DNA from: Sporichthyaceae bacterium
GTDB taxonomy: Bacteria > Actinomycetota > Actinomycetes > Sporichthyales > Sporichthyaceae
Length of the DNA stretch: 51,558 nt
NCBI GenBank assembly: GCA_036269075.1
Contig: DATASX010000044.1
Location: 1-51,558, forward strand
Direction of reading: 5' to 3'
Positions 6,773-15,271 of this stretch are shown here, piece after piece. Below the pieces are notes generated by a model. It worked only from the letters and a program-made list of their open reading frames with translations. It had not been told where the DNA came from and did no database searches. Both the position numbers and the translations under genes were made by a program. How positions within the stretch are numbered: position 1 is the first letter of the stretch; every line of letters begins with the position of its first letter.

Positions 6773-9298
6773 GTGACGGCCGACCGTCGCCTGCTCCCGG
6801 TGGCCGCAGCGGTGTGGGTGGCCGCCTGGGCGGCGCTGCAACTGCGGAACGGGCTGCCTGCCACGACGTGCTGGGCGGCGCTGATCGGCGGGTTCGGGCT
6901 GCTGGTCGGCAAGTGGTGGCGTTCCCCGCCATCGGATGCGCGCCTGCCCGGTGCCGGATCACGAGCCGCGGTCGTTGCGGCGGTGCTGGTCGCGGCCGGT
7001 GCGTCCGGGCTGGCGGCCGACGCCCGCCTGGCCGCGATCCATGCCGGTCCGCTGGAATCGCTGGCGGCTGCGCGGGCGGTGGTCGAGACCGACCTGACGG
7101 TGCGGTCGTACCCGGTGGCTCGGCTCCAGAAGCCCCGTGGCTCGGGGCGCGCCACGACGGTGGTGACGCTGACCGCCGACGCGACCCGGGTCTCCGCCCG
7201 TGGCCGGGTGACCGCGACGCACAACCCGATCGCGGTCGAGAGCGCCGACCGGTCCTGGCTGAAGGTGCTGCCCGGCCAACAGGTGCGCACCGGCGGGCGG
7301 CTGGCGCCCGCGAACTGGCGGCCCGCCACGACGGCCCTGCTGCTGGCCCGGGCACCCCGGCCGGTCGACGATGCCCCATGGCGCAGCCGGGCCGCGTCCG
7401 CCGTCCGGGCCGACCTGCGGGCGGCGTTGGCCGGACTGCCGCCCGACCGCCGGGGGCTGCTGCCCGGGTTGGAGTTCGGCGACACCAGCGGGCTGGACCC
7501 CGAGCTGGCCGAGCGGTTCCGCGCCGCCGGGCTGAGCAGGTTGTTGGCGATCGACGGGGCGAAGCTGGCGATCCTGCTCGGCGGCGTGCTCGCGTTGGCC
7601 CGGTGGGTCGGGGCGCGGGGCCGGGTGCTGCCGGCGCTCGGGCTGGCCTGCCTGTGCGGGTTGGCCGAGGTGGTCGGGCCGAAGCCGAGCCTGCTGAGGG
7701 CCGGGGCGATGGCCGCGGTGGCGTTGCTGGCGCCGTTGCTGGGGCGCCGGGGCGGCGCGGCCACCGGATTGTCCGCGGCCACCGTCCTGCTGGTGCTCAC
7801 CGATCCTTGGCTGGCGCGGTCCTACGGGTTCGCACTTTCGGTCGCCGGGACGGCCGGACTACTGTGCCTGACCCCGTGGTTCCGCGAGCGACTGGAGGGC
7901 CGGGTGCCGGCCCGGGTCGTCGGGCCGCTGGCGGTGGCGGCGGCCGCGCAGACCGCCTGCCTGCCGGTGCTGGTGCTGATGACCGGCGGTGTGAGCCTGG
8001 TGGCCGTCCCGGCGAACCTGTTGGCCGCGCCTGCGGTGCCGCCGGCGCTGTTCCTGGGCTTCACGGCCGGCGCGCTCCAGCCGCTGAGCCCGACGGTGGC
8101 CGGGTGGGTCGGGTACGGCGCCGGGCTGGCCGCGGCGTGGATCATCGGGGTCGCCCGGCACGCCGGTGCGCTGCCGGGTGCGACCTTGCCGTGGCCGCAC
8201 GGCGCTCCGGGCGCGCTCCTGGCGCTCGCGCTGCTCGGCGTCGCTGTCCTCCTGGCCAGGCTGCGGGCGGCGCGACCGGTTCAACCCTCGGTACGACGTC
8301 GGGTTCTGGTGGCGCTGGCGTGGTTGCTGGCAGCGATGCTGGTGGTTCGACCCCGGTTGATCCCGGTGCCCGGCGTGTTCGATTCGGTCCGCTGGCCCCC
8401 GCCGGGCTGGCAGCTCGTTGCTTGCGACGTCGGACAGGGTGATGCGCTCGCGTTGAACGCCGGGCCCGGGGCGGCGGTCGTCGTCGATACCGGTCCGGAC
8501 CCCCGGCTGGTCGACCGGTGCCTGCGGACGTTGGGGATCCACGTCGTTCCGTATCTCCTGTTGACGCATTTCCACGCCGACCATGTCGAGGGCCTCCCGG
8601 CGGTACTGCACGGCCGCTCGGTCGCCGAGATCGGCGTCAGCCCGTTGGCCGACCCGCCCGCCGAGGTGGCCCGTGTGCAGCGCTGGGCCGCTGCGGCGCG
8701 AGTGCCGATCACCTCGCCGAAGGTCGGCGAGGTGCGGTCGGTCGGCGGGCTGAGCTGGCGCGTGCTGTGGCCGCGCGGGGATTTGTTGCACCAGGGCTCG
8801 GCGCCGAACAACGCCTCCGTCGTCCTGCTGGTGACCACGGCGTCCGGCCTGCGGTTGTTGCTGTCCGGCGACATCGAGGCCCCGGCGCAGCAGGCGCTGC
8901 ACCAGGCCGAGCCGGACCTGCGGGTCGACGTGCTCAAGACCCCGCATCACGGCAGCAGAAACCAATATCCGGAGTTCCTGCGGTCCTTGGGCGCAAAGGT
9001 CGCCCTGACATCAGTCGGGGTCGGCAACGTGTATGGCCATCCCGCGCCCGCGACCATGGCACTGCTGCGGGGCGCTGGAATGGCCAGCGGCCGGACCGAC
9101 TCGGACGGGGACCTGGCCGCCACTGTGGTTGCGGGGCGGTTGAGTCTGGTCGCGCGATCCCGAGCGCCCGATCGTCCCGGGGGTCCGGCCGATCCGCCTG
9201 TCGCCGGGGCTTCTGGGGACCAGTCAGATCTACCCCGGGGGCACCGACACCAGCGAGGTCGATCGTTGGTGGGCCCCCGCAGCACAGTGACGAGGTGA
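6773..9298 (+). CDS. comEC: ComEC/Rec2 family DNA-uptake channel protein
   Basis: The product has 841 residues. It has N-terminal hydrophobic segments and a soluble DUF4131-like region, a central multi-pass competence domain (from about residue 225, with ARFRAAGLSRLLAIDGAKLAIL matching the ComEC core), and a C-terminal metallo-beta-lactamase-fold domain with H599-F-H601-A-D603-H604 (LLTHFHADH), LLLSGDIE and KTPHHGS. In competent species it forms the inner-membrane channel for single-stranded DNA, and the beta-lactamase domain is the proposed nuclease. The gene follows comEA by 3 nt. The metal ligands are intact, so the gene looks functional. The last ~45 residues are a low-complexity tail. 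Confidence 0.94.
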   Translation: MTADRRLLPVAAAVWVAAWAALQLRNGLPATTCWAALIGGFGLLVGKWWRSPPSDARLPGAGSRAAVVAAVLVAAGASGLAADARLAAIHAGPLESLAAARAVVETDLTVRSYPVARLQKPRGSGRATTVVTLTADATRVSARGRVTATHNPIAVESADRSWLKVLPGQQVRTGGRLAPANWRPATTALLLARAPRPVDDAPWRSRAASAVRADLRAALAGLPPDRRGLLPGLEFGDTSGLDPELAERFRAAGLSRLLAIDGAKLAILLGGVLALARWVGARGRVLPALGLACLCGLAEVVGPKPSLLRAGAMAAVALLAPLLGRRGGAATGLSAATVLLVLTDPWLARSYGFALSVAGTAGLLCLTPWFRERLEGRVPARVVGPLAVAAAAQTACLPVLVLMTGGVSLVAVPANLLAAPAVPPALFLGFTAGALQPLSPTVAGWVGYGAGLAAAWIIGVARHAGALPGATLPWPHGAPGALLALALLGVAVLLARLRAARPVQPSVRRRVLVALAWLLAAMLVVRPRLIPVPGVFDSVRWPPPGWQLVACDVGQGDALALNAGPGAAVVVDTGPDPRLVDRCLRTLGIHVVPYLLLTHFHADHVEGLPAVLHGRSVAEIGVSPLADPPAEVARVQRWAAAARVPITSPKVGEVRSVGGLSWRVLWPRGDLLHQGSAPNNASVVLLVTTASGLRLLLSGDIEAPAQQALHQAEPDLRVDVLKTPHHGSRNQYPEFLRSLGAKVALTSVGVGNVYGHPAPATMALLRGAGMASGRTDSDGDLAATVVAGRLSLVARSRAPDRPGGPADPPVAGASGDQSDLPRGHRHQRGRSLVGPRSTVTR

Positions 9299-9335
9299 AC
9301 GAGATCGGCCTAGATCGCGGATGACGGCAATCCGT

Positions 9336-9418
9336 CGGCTGACGATCAAGGTTGCAACGAGAGTGACGCGACACGCCGGACCCAGCGTCGCACGCTTATC
9401 AATCTTGATCGTCAGCCG
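9336..9418. repeat. Long inverted repeat in the comEC-holA gap (hairpin, 19-bp arms)
   Basis: CGGCTGACGATCAAGGTTG (9336-9354) pairs with CAATCTTGATCGTCAGCCG (9400-9418); the single non-Watson-Crick position is a G-U wobble in RNA. The 45-nt loop contains a further GCGAC/GTCGC stem. No T-run follows, so it is not a canonical terminator. It could be a structured RNA, a comEC terminator of the actinobacterial T-less type, or the remnant of a small palindromic element. The outer arms share the string GCTGACGATC with the dispersed palindrome copy at 25166. Confidence 0.7.
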
Positions 9419-9449
9419 CCCCGCGGGCGGGACGCCGACGACGGCGCCG

Positions 9450-9497
9450 GCCGACCCGGTGGCCGACCCGGTGCCCGAGCCGGTGGCCGAGTCGGTG
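9450..9497. repeat. 12-bp tandem repeat, four units
   Basis: GCCGACCCGGTG occurs twice exactly (9450-9461, 9462-9473), followed by CCCGAGCCGGTG and GCCGAGTCGGTG. The array lies 53 bp upstream of the holA start and in one frame reads as a PV-rich repeat, but no credible gene contains it. With the hairpin at 9336 it makes up most of the 252-bp comEC-holA gap. Confidence 0.65.
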
Positions 9498-9550
9498 GCG
9501 CGCATGGTCCGCCGTCGAAGATGTCGGGCCCGCGTGGCAGGCTGCCCCCG

Positions 9551-10522
9551 ATGTCTGCCTCGCCCACCGCCGTGCCCCCGCTGACCCTGGTGCTGGGTCC
9601 GGAGGAGCTCCTGGTCGAGCGGGCCGTCGCGGCCGCGAGCCGGATGATCCGGGCGGTCGATCCGGAGGCCGACGTGATCGCGGTGGCCGCCGGTTCGGTC
9701 GAGTCCGGGGGGCTGTCCGAGCTGACGGCGCCGTCGCTGTTCGCGCAGCGCCGGTTGCTGGTCTTCCGCGACGCGCAGGACCTGTCCGGGCCGGTGCTGG
9801 CCGAGGTGGAGACGCTGCTGGCCGATCCGCCGGAGGACACCTCGGTGCTGCTGGCTCACGCCGGCGGGGCGAAGGGCAAAGGCCTGATCGACACAGCCAA
9901 GAAGGCCGGCGCGGTCGTGGTCGACTGTGCGGAGGTCAAGAGGACCGGCGACAGGCTCGGGTTCGTCAGCGGTGAGTTCCGGACGGCGTCGCGGCGCATC
10001 TCGCCGGACGCGGCGAAGGCCCTGCTCGACTCCGTCGGCGGCGGGCTGCGGGAGCTGGCCGGGGCCTGCGCCCAGTTGGTGGCTGACACCACCGGCACGG
10101 TCGAGGTCGACACCGTTCGCCGCTACTACGCCGGGCGGGCCGACGTGACCAGCTTCGCCGTCGCCGACCTGGCCGTGGAGGGTCGGACGGCCGAGGCCCT
10201 GGTGCAACTGCGCTGGGCAATCAGCTGCGGCGTCGAGCCGGTGCTGATCGTGGCCGCGATGGCCATGGGGCTGCGCAACATCGCCAAGCTGGGCGGTGCG
10301 CCGCGGACGGCGAAACCCGCCGATCTGGCCCGCGACCTGGGGATGCCGCCCTGGAAGATCGACCGGATCCGGTCACAGCTGCGAGGCTGGGACTCGCTCG
10401 GAGTTGCGCGGGCGCTGCAGGCCGTCGCGGCGGCCGACGCGGATGTGAAGGGCGCCGCGGCGTCGCCGGGCTACGCGTTGGAGCGGATGCTGGTCGCCGT
10501 CGGGGCGGCCCGACGGCACTGA
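9551..10522 (+). CDS. holA: DNA polymerase III delta subunit
   Basis: The product has 323 residues. Delta is the subunit of the clamp-loader complex that opens the beta clamp. Family features are the N-terminal LTLVLGPEELLVERAV, SLFAQRRLLVFRDAQDLSG, and a C-terminal helical part with RWAISCGVEPVLIVAAMAMGLRNIAK. ATG 9551 is preferred because similarity starts just after it; an ATG ten codons upstream (9521) is possible. A CAGGCT sequence 7 nt before 9551 may be a weak -10. It sits in the conserved comEC-holA-rpsT order and converges with rpsT, 17 bp apart. Confidence 0.93.
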   Translation: MSASPTAVPPLTLVLGPEELLVERAVAAASRMIRAVDPEADVIAVAAGSVESGGLSELTAPSLFAQRRLLVFRDAQDLSGPVLAEVETLLADPPEDTSVLLAHAGGAKGKGLIDTAKKAGAVVVDCAEVKRTGDRLGFVSGEFRTASRRISPDAAKALLDSVGGGLRELAGACAQLVADTTGTVEVDTVRRYYAGRADVTSFAVADLAVEGRTAEALVQLRWAISCGVEPVLIVAAMAMGLRNIAKLGGAPRTAKPADLARDLGMPPWKIDRIRSQLRGWDSLGVARALQAVAAADADVKGAAASPGYALERMLVAVGAARRH

Positions 10523-10539
10523 GTCCGTCGGGGAACCAG

Positions 10540-10797
10540 CTACTGCTTGTTGAGCGCGTGGGCCATCGCGGACTTCTTGTTGGCCGCCGCGTTGGCGTGG
10601 ATGACACCCTTGCTGGCGGCCTTGTCCAAGGCCCGCGACGCGTCGCGCATGAGGGCGCCGGCTCCGTCGTCCCCGGCGGCCACAGCCTCGCGGAACTTGC
10701 GCACCGCGGTCTTCAACGATGAACGCACGGCCTTGTTGCGCTGCCGGGCCTTCTCATTGGTGCGGTTGCGCTTGATCTGAGACTTGATGTTCGCCAC
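10540..10797 (-). CDS. rpsT: 30S ribosomal protein S20
   Basis: The product has 85 residues and is the complete bacterial S20, which binds 16S rRNA early in 30S assembly. The diagnostic N-terminus [20 protein letters not shown] and the C-terminal [20 protein letters not shown] are present. The start codon is GTG (10797-10795). It is convergent with holA and divergent from the ATP-grasp gene, as expected for this neighbourhood. No strong ribosome site is seen; a GAGG lies 12 nt upstream. S20 is often autoregulated, but I see no clear leader structure. Confidence 0.97.
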   Translation of the reverse strand: MANIKSQIKRNRTNEKARQRNKAVRSSLKTAVRKFREAVAAGDDGAGALMRDASRALDKAASKGVIHANAAANKKSAMAHALNKQ

Positions 10798-10944
10798 TGA
10801 AGGTGCTCGCCTCGGTTCGGAGTCGCTGACAGGTCACGCCGCTCGGACGCGACCGCTGAGGGTATCAGCGCCGGTCCCGACCGGCCAAACTCGGGAGTTA
10901 CTCCGGGGGCCTGGGGGGGAAAACTCCCCGAAACACCAACGGAA

Positions 10945-10950
10945 TACGGT
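10945..10950 (+). promoter_or_regulatory. Putative leaderless promoter -10 of the ATP-grasp cassette
   Basis: TACGGT ends 6 nt before GTG 10957. The 160-bp gap to rpsT otherwise contains a CTCGGGAGTTACTCCGGGGG stretch and an AAAACTCCCC stretch, with no further gene. Confidence 0.5.
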
Positions 10951-10956
10951 CGGGAC

Positions 10957-12546
10957 GTGGCAGATCTGCTGGAGGACTACCCCTTCGGAGCGGCCTGGGA
11001 CGAGATGTTCGCCGGACGCGGCGAACCCCGGGCCGCGATGGTCGGCGTCCATCAGGCCGTGCGGGCCCTCGCGCCGGAGGAACTGCGGGCTCGCGCCGAC
11101 TCGCTGGCCCAGGGCTTCCTGGACCGCGGCGTCACCTTCGCGCTCGGCGGTGAGGAACGACCGTTCCCGCTCGACATCGTCCCCCGGGTCATCACCGCGG
11201 CGGAGTGGGACGTGCTCTCCCGCGGCGTCTCGCAGCGGGTCCGGGCGCTCGAGGCGTTCCTGGCCGACGTCTACGACCGCGGCGAGGTCTTCGCCGACGG
11301 GGTGATCCCGCGGCGGCTGATCGTCACCTCGGCGCACTTCCACCGGGAGGCCGCCGACATCATCCCGGCCAACGGGGTCCGGGTGCTGGTCTCCGGGATC
11401 GACGTGATCCGCGACGAGGCCGGCGAGTTCCGGGTCCTGGAGGACAACATCCGGACGCCGTCCGGGGTGTCCTACGTGATCGAGAACCGCCGGGCGATGA
11501 CCCACGGGCTGCCGGAGGCGTTCAGCTCGCACCGGATCATGCCGGTCTCGGACTACCCGCAGCGCCTGCTCGCCGCGGCCCGCGCCGCCGCTCCGGAGGG
11601 GACCGCGGACGCCGAGGTCGTCGTGCTGACCCCGGGCGTCTACAACTCGGCCTACTTCGAGCACGCCCTGCTCGCCCGGCTGATGGGCGTCGAACTCGTC
11701 GAGGGCCGCGACCTGGTCTGCCGGCGCAACCGCGTCTACATGCGCACCACCACCGGCGAGCGCCGCGTCGACGTCATCTACCGCCGCATCGACGACGACT
11801 TCCTGGACCCGCTGCACTTCCGGGCCGACTCGAGCATCGGCTGCCCGGGCCTGCTCAACGCCGCCCGCGACGGCGGCGTGACGATCTGCAACGCGGTCGG
11901 CAACGGCATCGCCGACGACAAACTGGTCTACAGCTACGTACCGGACCTGGTGCGCTACTACCTGAACGAGCAGCCGATCCTCGCCAACGTCGAGACCTAT
12001 CGGCTCGACGAGCCCGAGACACTCGAGTGGGCGCTCGACCACCTGGCCGAGCTGGTGCTCAAGCCGGTCGACGCCTCCGGCGGCAAGGGCATCGTGATCG
12101 GCCCGGTCGCCGACTCCGCGACCCTCGAGGTGCTGCGGCTGAAGGTGCGCTCCGACCCGCGCGGGTGGATCGCGCAGCAGGTGGTCTCGCTCTCGACGGT
12201 GCCCACGCTGGTCGGCGACAACCTGCGCCCGCGCCATGTCGACCTGCGCCCGTTCGCGGTCAACGACGGCACCGACGTCTATGTGCTCCCCGGCGGACTG
12301 ACCCGGGTCGCGCTGCCGGAGGGCCAGCTGGTCGTGAACTCCAGCCAGGGCGGCGGTTCGAAGGACACCTGGGTGCTGGCGGGCAGCGACAGCAACGGCG
12401 CACCCCCGCCGAACTCGCCCACGGGCGCGCCGCGCGGTCGGACCTCCGACCCCGGCCCGTCACGCGGCCGGCCCTACGAGATCCTGCGCCAGCAGATGGC
12501 CCAGCAGCAACAACAACTGACGACGCGTCAGGGGCGCTCGTGCTGA
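10957..12546 (+). CDS. Circularly permuted ATP-grasp type 2 protein (DUF404/DUF407)
   Basis: The product has 529 residues. It matches the circularly permuted ATP-grasp family from FLADVYDRGEVFADGVIPRRL through LEDNIRTPSGVSYVIENR, DVIYRRIDDDFLDPL, NAVGNGIADDKLVYSYVPD and VLKPVDASGGKGIVIGP to RPHVDLRPFAV-like sequence. Family members are predicted to form amide bonds, making or modifying small peptides. The ~60 C-terminal residues are a Pro/Gly/Gln-rich tail (QQMAQQQQQL). It is the first gene of a cassette; the next gene starts inside its last codons (7-nt overlap). Substrates are unknown. A perfect copy of the dispersed palindrome lies in its last codons, next to the ribosome site of the following gene. 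Confidence 0.92.
   Translation: MADLLEDYPFGAAWDEMFAGRGEPRAAMVGVHQAVRALAPEELRARADSLAQGFLDRGVTFALGGEERPFPLDIVPRVITAAEWDVLSRGVSQRVRALEAFLADVYDRGEVFADGVIPRRLIVTSAHFHREAADIIPANGVRVLVSGIDVIRDEAGEFRVLEDNIRTPSGVSYVIENRRAMTHGLPEAFSSHRIMPVSDYPQRLLAAARAAAPEGTADAEVVVLTPGVYNSAYFEHALLARLMGVELVEGRDLVCRRNRVYMRTTTGERRVDVIYRRIDDDFLDPLHFRADSSIGCPGLLNAARDGGVTICNAVGNGIADDKLVYSYVPDLVRYYLNEQPILANVETYRLDEPETLEWALDHLAELVLKPVDASGGKGIVIGPVADSATLEVLRLKVRSDPRGWIAQQVVSLSTVPTLVGDNLRPRHVDLRPFAVNDGTDVYVLPGGLTRVALPEGQLVVNSSQGGGSKDTWVLAGSDSNGAPPPNSPTGAPRGRTSDPGPSRGRPYEILRQQMAQQQQQLTTRQGRSC
12517..12531. repeat. Dispersed palindrome CTGACG-ACG-CGTCAG (perfect copy)
   Basis: This perfect copy lies at the 3' end of the ATP-grasp gene, read as L-T-T-R-Q. 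Its right arm overlaps the AGGGG that serves as ribosome site for the alpha-E gene at 12540, so a hairpin here could mask that site. Confidence 0.7.
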
Positions 12547-13505
12547 GCCGAATCGCGGAGTCCGTGTTCTGGATCGGCCGCTACCTGGAGCGTGCCGACT
12601 CGACCGCGCGCATCCTGGACGTCCACATGCAGATGCTGATCGAGGACCCTTGGGTCGACGAGCAGACCGTGTGCTCGTCGCTCATGGAGGTCATGGGCGT
12701 GATCGAGCCGGGGGAACGGACCGTCGAGGGCGCCGCCCAGGTGCTCGCCGAACTGGCTTACGACCTGGACAGCCCCAGCGCGATCGCCGGGAGCATCGTG
12801 GCCGCCCGGGAGAACGCCCGCGGTACTCGCGAGACCATCTCGGCCGAGATCTTCGAGGCCCTGAACGCGACCTGGACCGGTCTGGGCGAACGGCGCCGTC
12901 GAGCCGAGAAGCTCGGCCCGCACCTGTTCTTCGCCTGGATCCGCGAGCGCACCGGGGTCATGGCCGGCCTGGTCGACTCGACGATGAGCCGCGACGAGGG
13001 CTGGATCTTCCTCACCCTGGGCCGCTCGCTGGAGCGTGCCGACATGACCGCGCGGTTGCTGATGCTGCGGACCCTGCCCGGCGGGCGCGCCCCGACGTGG
13101 GGAACCCTGCTGCGCTCCTGCGGTTCCTACGAGAGCTACCTGCGCACCTACCGCGGCCCGGTGCGGGAGAACCTGGCCGCGGAGTTCCTGATAGTCGACC
13201 GGCTCTCGCCGCGCTCGGTGTTCTACGCGCTGTCTCAGGCCGAGGAGTGCCTGCGCACGTTGGACCCGGCCGCCGGGCGCAGTGGCTTCGACGACACGGC
13301 CCGACTCCTGCTCGGCCGGGCCCGGACGGACCTGGAGTTCCGCAGCCGCGGCGACCTGCTGGAGAACTTCTCCGAACACCTGGAGCAGTTGCAGGCGACC
13401 TGTTCGGCGGTCAGCGACGCGGTGGCCCGCAAGTACTTCCCGCACGTCGCGCCGGTTACCTGGACGGCGGAACTGGCCGGCGAACTGATCGAGGTGCTGG
13501 ACTGA
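12540..13505 (+). CDS. Alpha-E domain protein (DUF403)
   Basis: The product has 321 residues, all alpha-helical by appearance. The family signature is visible at the N-terminus (LSRIAESVFWIGRYLERADST) and at SLERADMTARLL, where the RxxERAD motif recurs. This family is almost always encoded next to the permuted ATP-grasp protein and a transglutaminase-like protein, and the set is thought to act together in peptide-bond formation or modification. GTG 12540 overlaps the upstream stop by 7 nt and has AGGGG 6 nt upstream. The next gene starts on the last base of its stop codon. Biochemical role unknown. Confidence 0.92.
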   Translation: MLSRIAESVFWIGRYLERADSTARILDVHMQMLIEDPWVDEQTVCSSLMEVMGVIEPGERTVEGAAQVLAELAYDLDSPSAIAGSIVAARENARGTRETISAEIFEALNATWTGLGERRRRAEKLGPHLFFAWIRERTGVMAGLVDSTMSRDEGWIFLTLGRSLERADMTARLLMLRTLPGGRAPTWGTLLRSCGSYESYLRTYRGPVRENLAAEFLIVDRLSPRSVFYALSQAEECLRTLDPAAGRSGFDDTARLLLGRARTDLEFRSRGDLLENFSEHLEQLQATCSAVSDAVARKYFPHVAPVTWTAELAGELIEVLD

Positions 13506-14347
13506 TGCCCTGGCGACTGAAGGTGCGTCACCGCACCGGGTTCAATTACGCGGCCGACGTGTTGTCCTCCTACAACGAGGCCCGGATGACCCCGCTCACC
13601 GACGCCTCGCAGACCTCGCTGGAGTCCCGGATCAAGATCAGCCCGCGCGCCACCGCGGCCCGCTACCGCGACTACTGGGGCTCGGCTGTCACGGCGTTCG
13701 ACGTCCACGTCCCGCACAGCGAGATGGTCATCGAGGCGACCAGCCTGGTCGAGACCCACCCGGGGCCGAAGCACGCGGAGCCGGTGAGTTGGGCGGTGTT
13801 GCGCGACAGCCGGGTGCGCGACACCCACGTCGAGTACCTCACGCCCACCCCGCACACAGCCGTCGAAGCCGGGGTGTTCGCGGTGGCCCGCGAGATCGCC
13901 GGCGACCGACCGCCGCAGGCCGCGGCCCGCGAGGTCGCGGACTGGCTGCGCTCCGAGGTCGCCTACGTCCCCGGCTCCACCGGCGTGCACACCAAGGCGA
14001 TGGAGGCCTGGTCCGAGCGCAGGGGCGTGTGCCAGGACCTGGCGCACCTCACTGTCGGCCTGCTGCGCTCACTCGGCATCCCGGCGCGTTACGTCTCCGG
14101 CTACCTGCACCCGGACCCGGACGCCGGCCTCGGGGTCGCGGTCACCGGGGAGAGCCACGCCTGGGTGCAGTGGTGGGACGGCGACTGGACGGCGTATGAC
14201 CCGACCAACGGCAAGCCGGTCGGGCCCGAGCACGTAGTGGTCGCCCGCGGCCGCGACTACTGGGACGTGCCGCCGCACAAGGGCGTCTACCCCGGCCCGA
14301 TCAGCACCTCGCTCGGCGTCGAGGTCGAGGTCACCCGGCTGGCCTGA
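13505..14347 (+). CDS. Transglutaminase-like cysteine protease/transferase
   Basis: The product has 280 residues. An N-terminal beta-rich domain (WRLKVRHRTGFNYAADVLSS) precedes a transglutaminase core with the catalytic triad Cys176 (RRGVCQDLAH), His218 (ESHAWVQW) and Asp232 (YDPTNG). All three residues are intact, so it should be an active thiol enzyme, probably a peptidase or amide-transferring enzyme paired with the ATP-grasp ligase upstream. There is no signal peptide, so it acts in the cytoplasm. ATG 13505 shares one base with the upstream stop (TGATG), which indicates translational coupling. Confidence 0.93.
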   Translation: MPWRLKVRHRTGFNYAADVLSSYNEARMTPLTDASQTSLESRIKISPRATAARYRDYWGSAVTAFDVHVPHSEMVIEATSLVETHPGPKHAEPVSWAVLRDSRVRDTHVEYLTPTPHTAVEAGVFAVAREIAGDRPPQAAAREVADWLRSEVAYVPGSTGVHTKAMEAWSERRGVCQDLAHLTVGLLRSLGIPARYVSGYLHPDPDAGLGVAVTGESHAWVQWWDGDWTAYDPTNGKPVGPEHVVVARGRDYWDVPPHKGVYPGPISTSLGVEVEVTRLA

Positions 14348-14369
14348 GCGCCGCGACAAGTCGCGGGGT

Positions 14370-14375
14370 TAAGGT
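14370..14375 (+). promoter_or_regulatory. Putative leaderless promoter -10 of the SDR gene
   Basis: TAAGGT ends exactly 6 nt before ATG 14382, within the 34-bp gap after the transglutaminase gene. It suggests that the SDR gene is transcribed separately from the cassette. Confidence 0.5.
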
Positions 14376-14381
14376 CGGGGC

Positions 14382-15248
14382 ATGGGTTGGAGCAGCGCGG
14401 GCCTGCCGGATCTGACGGGGCGTCGGATCGTCGTCACCGGGGCGAACAGCGGCATCGGTGCGGCGGCCGCGGCGGCCTTCGCCGGAGCCGGCGCGCACGT
14501 GGTGCTCGCGGTCCGCGACACCGCTCGCGGGGCGGCCGCCGCGGCGCGGATGAGCGGTAGCACCGAGGTCCGCGAACTCGACCTCGCCGACCTGTCCTCG
14601 GTCCGCCGATTCGCCGCCGGACTGGACGGCAACGTCGACATCCTGGTGAACAACGCGGGCGTGATGGTCGTGCCCCAGGGCCGCACCGTCGACGGGTTCG
14701 AGACCCACATCGGCACCAACCACCTCGGCCACTTCGCGTTGACCAACCTGCTGCTGCCGCGGATCACCGGGCGGGTGGTCACCGTCGCCTCGCTGGCCCA
14801 CCAGTTCGGCCGCCTCGACCCGACCGACCTGTCCTTCCAGCAGCGCCGCTACCAACGTTGGCCCGCCTACGCCCAGTCCAAGCTGGCGAACCTGTTGTTC
14901 ACCGCCGAACTGGCCCGCCGACTGACGGCGGCCGGTTCACCGGTGGCGGCGATGGCCTGCCACCCCGGCTACTCCGCGACCAAGCTGGGCACGCACACCG
15001 GCAACCGGGTCATGAACACCGGCCTCGCCGTCCTCGACCGATTCGCCCAGAACGCCGTCGCCGGCGCGCGGCCCACGCTGTTCGCGGCGACCGCCGATCT
15101 GCCCACCGACAGCTATGTCGGCCCGGACGGGCCGGGGGAGATGTGGGGCGCGCCCAAGCTGGTCGGGCGATCCGGTCGCGCCCGTGACGGCGTGGCCGCC
15201 GAGGCGTTGTGGACCGTGTCCGAACGGCTCACCGGAACTGGACGTTGA
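14382..15248 (+). CDS. Short-chain dehydrogenase/reductase
   Basis: The product has 288 residues. It has the Rossmann nucleotide site TGANSGIG (residues 19-26), the NNAG strand, and the catalytic Tyr163-x3-Lys167 (YAQSK). AVRDTARG after beta-2 and the overall pattern resemble the retinol dehydrogenase/protochlorophyllide-reductase-like SDRs, which usually use NADP(H). Substrate unknown. It is convergent with ung, 23 bp apart. Two residues after the N-terminal Leu-Thr-Gly there is a single-mismatch copy of the dispersed palindrome (14412-14426). Confidence 0.93.
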   Translation: MGWSSAGLPDLTGRRIVVTGANSGIGAAAAAAFAGAGAHVVLAVRDTARGAAAAARMSGSTEVRELDLADLSSVRRFAAGLDGNVDILVNNAGVMVVPQGRTVDGFETHIGTNHLGHFALTNLLLPRITGRVVTVASLAHQFGRLDPTDLSFQQRRYQRWPAYAQSKLANLLFTAELARRLTAAGSPVAAMACHPGYSATKLGTHTGNRVMNTGLAVLDRFAQNAVAGARPTLFAATADLPTDSYVGPDGPGEMWGAPKLVGRSGRARDGVAAEALWTVSERLTGTGR

Positions 15249-15271
15249 CCGAGTGCACCTGTTCCGCCTCG

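Noticed and set aside
9321-9584. Small open frame across the comEC-holA repeats
   Set aside because: Its sequence is the translation of the inverted and tandem repeats (RLTIK..., then PV repeats) and it overlaps holA in another frame.
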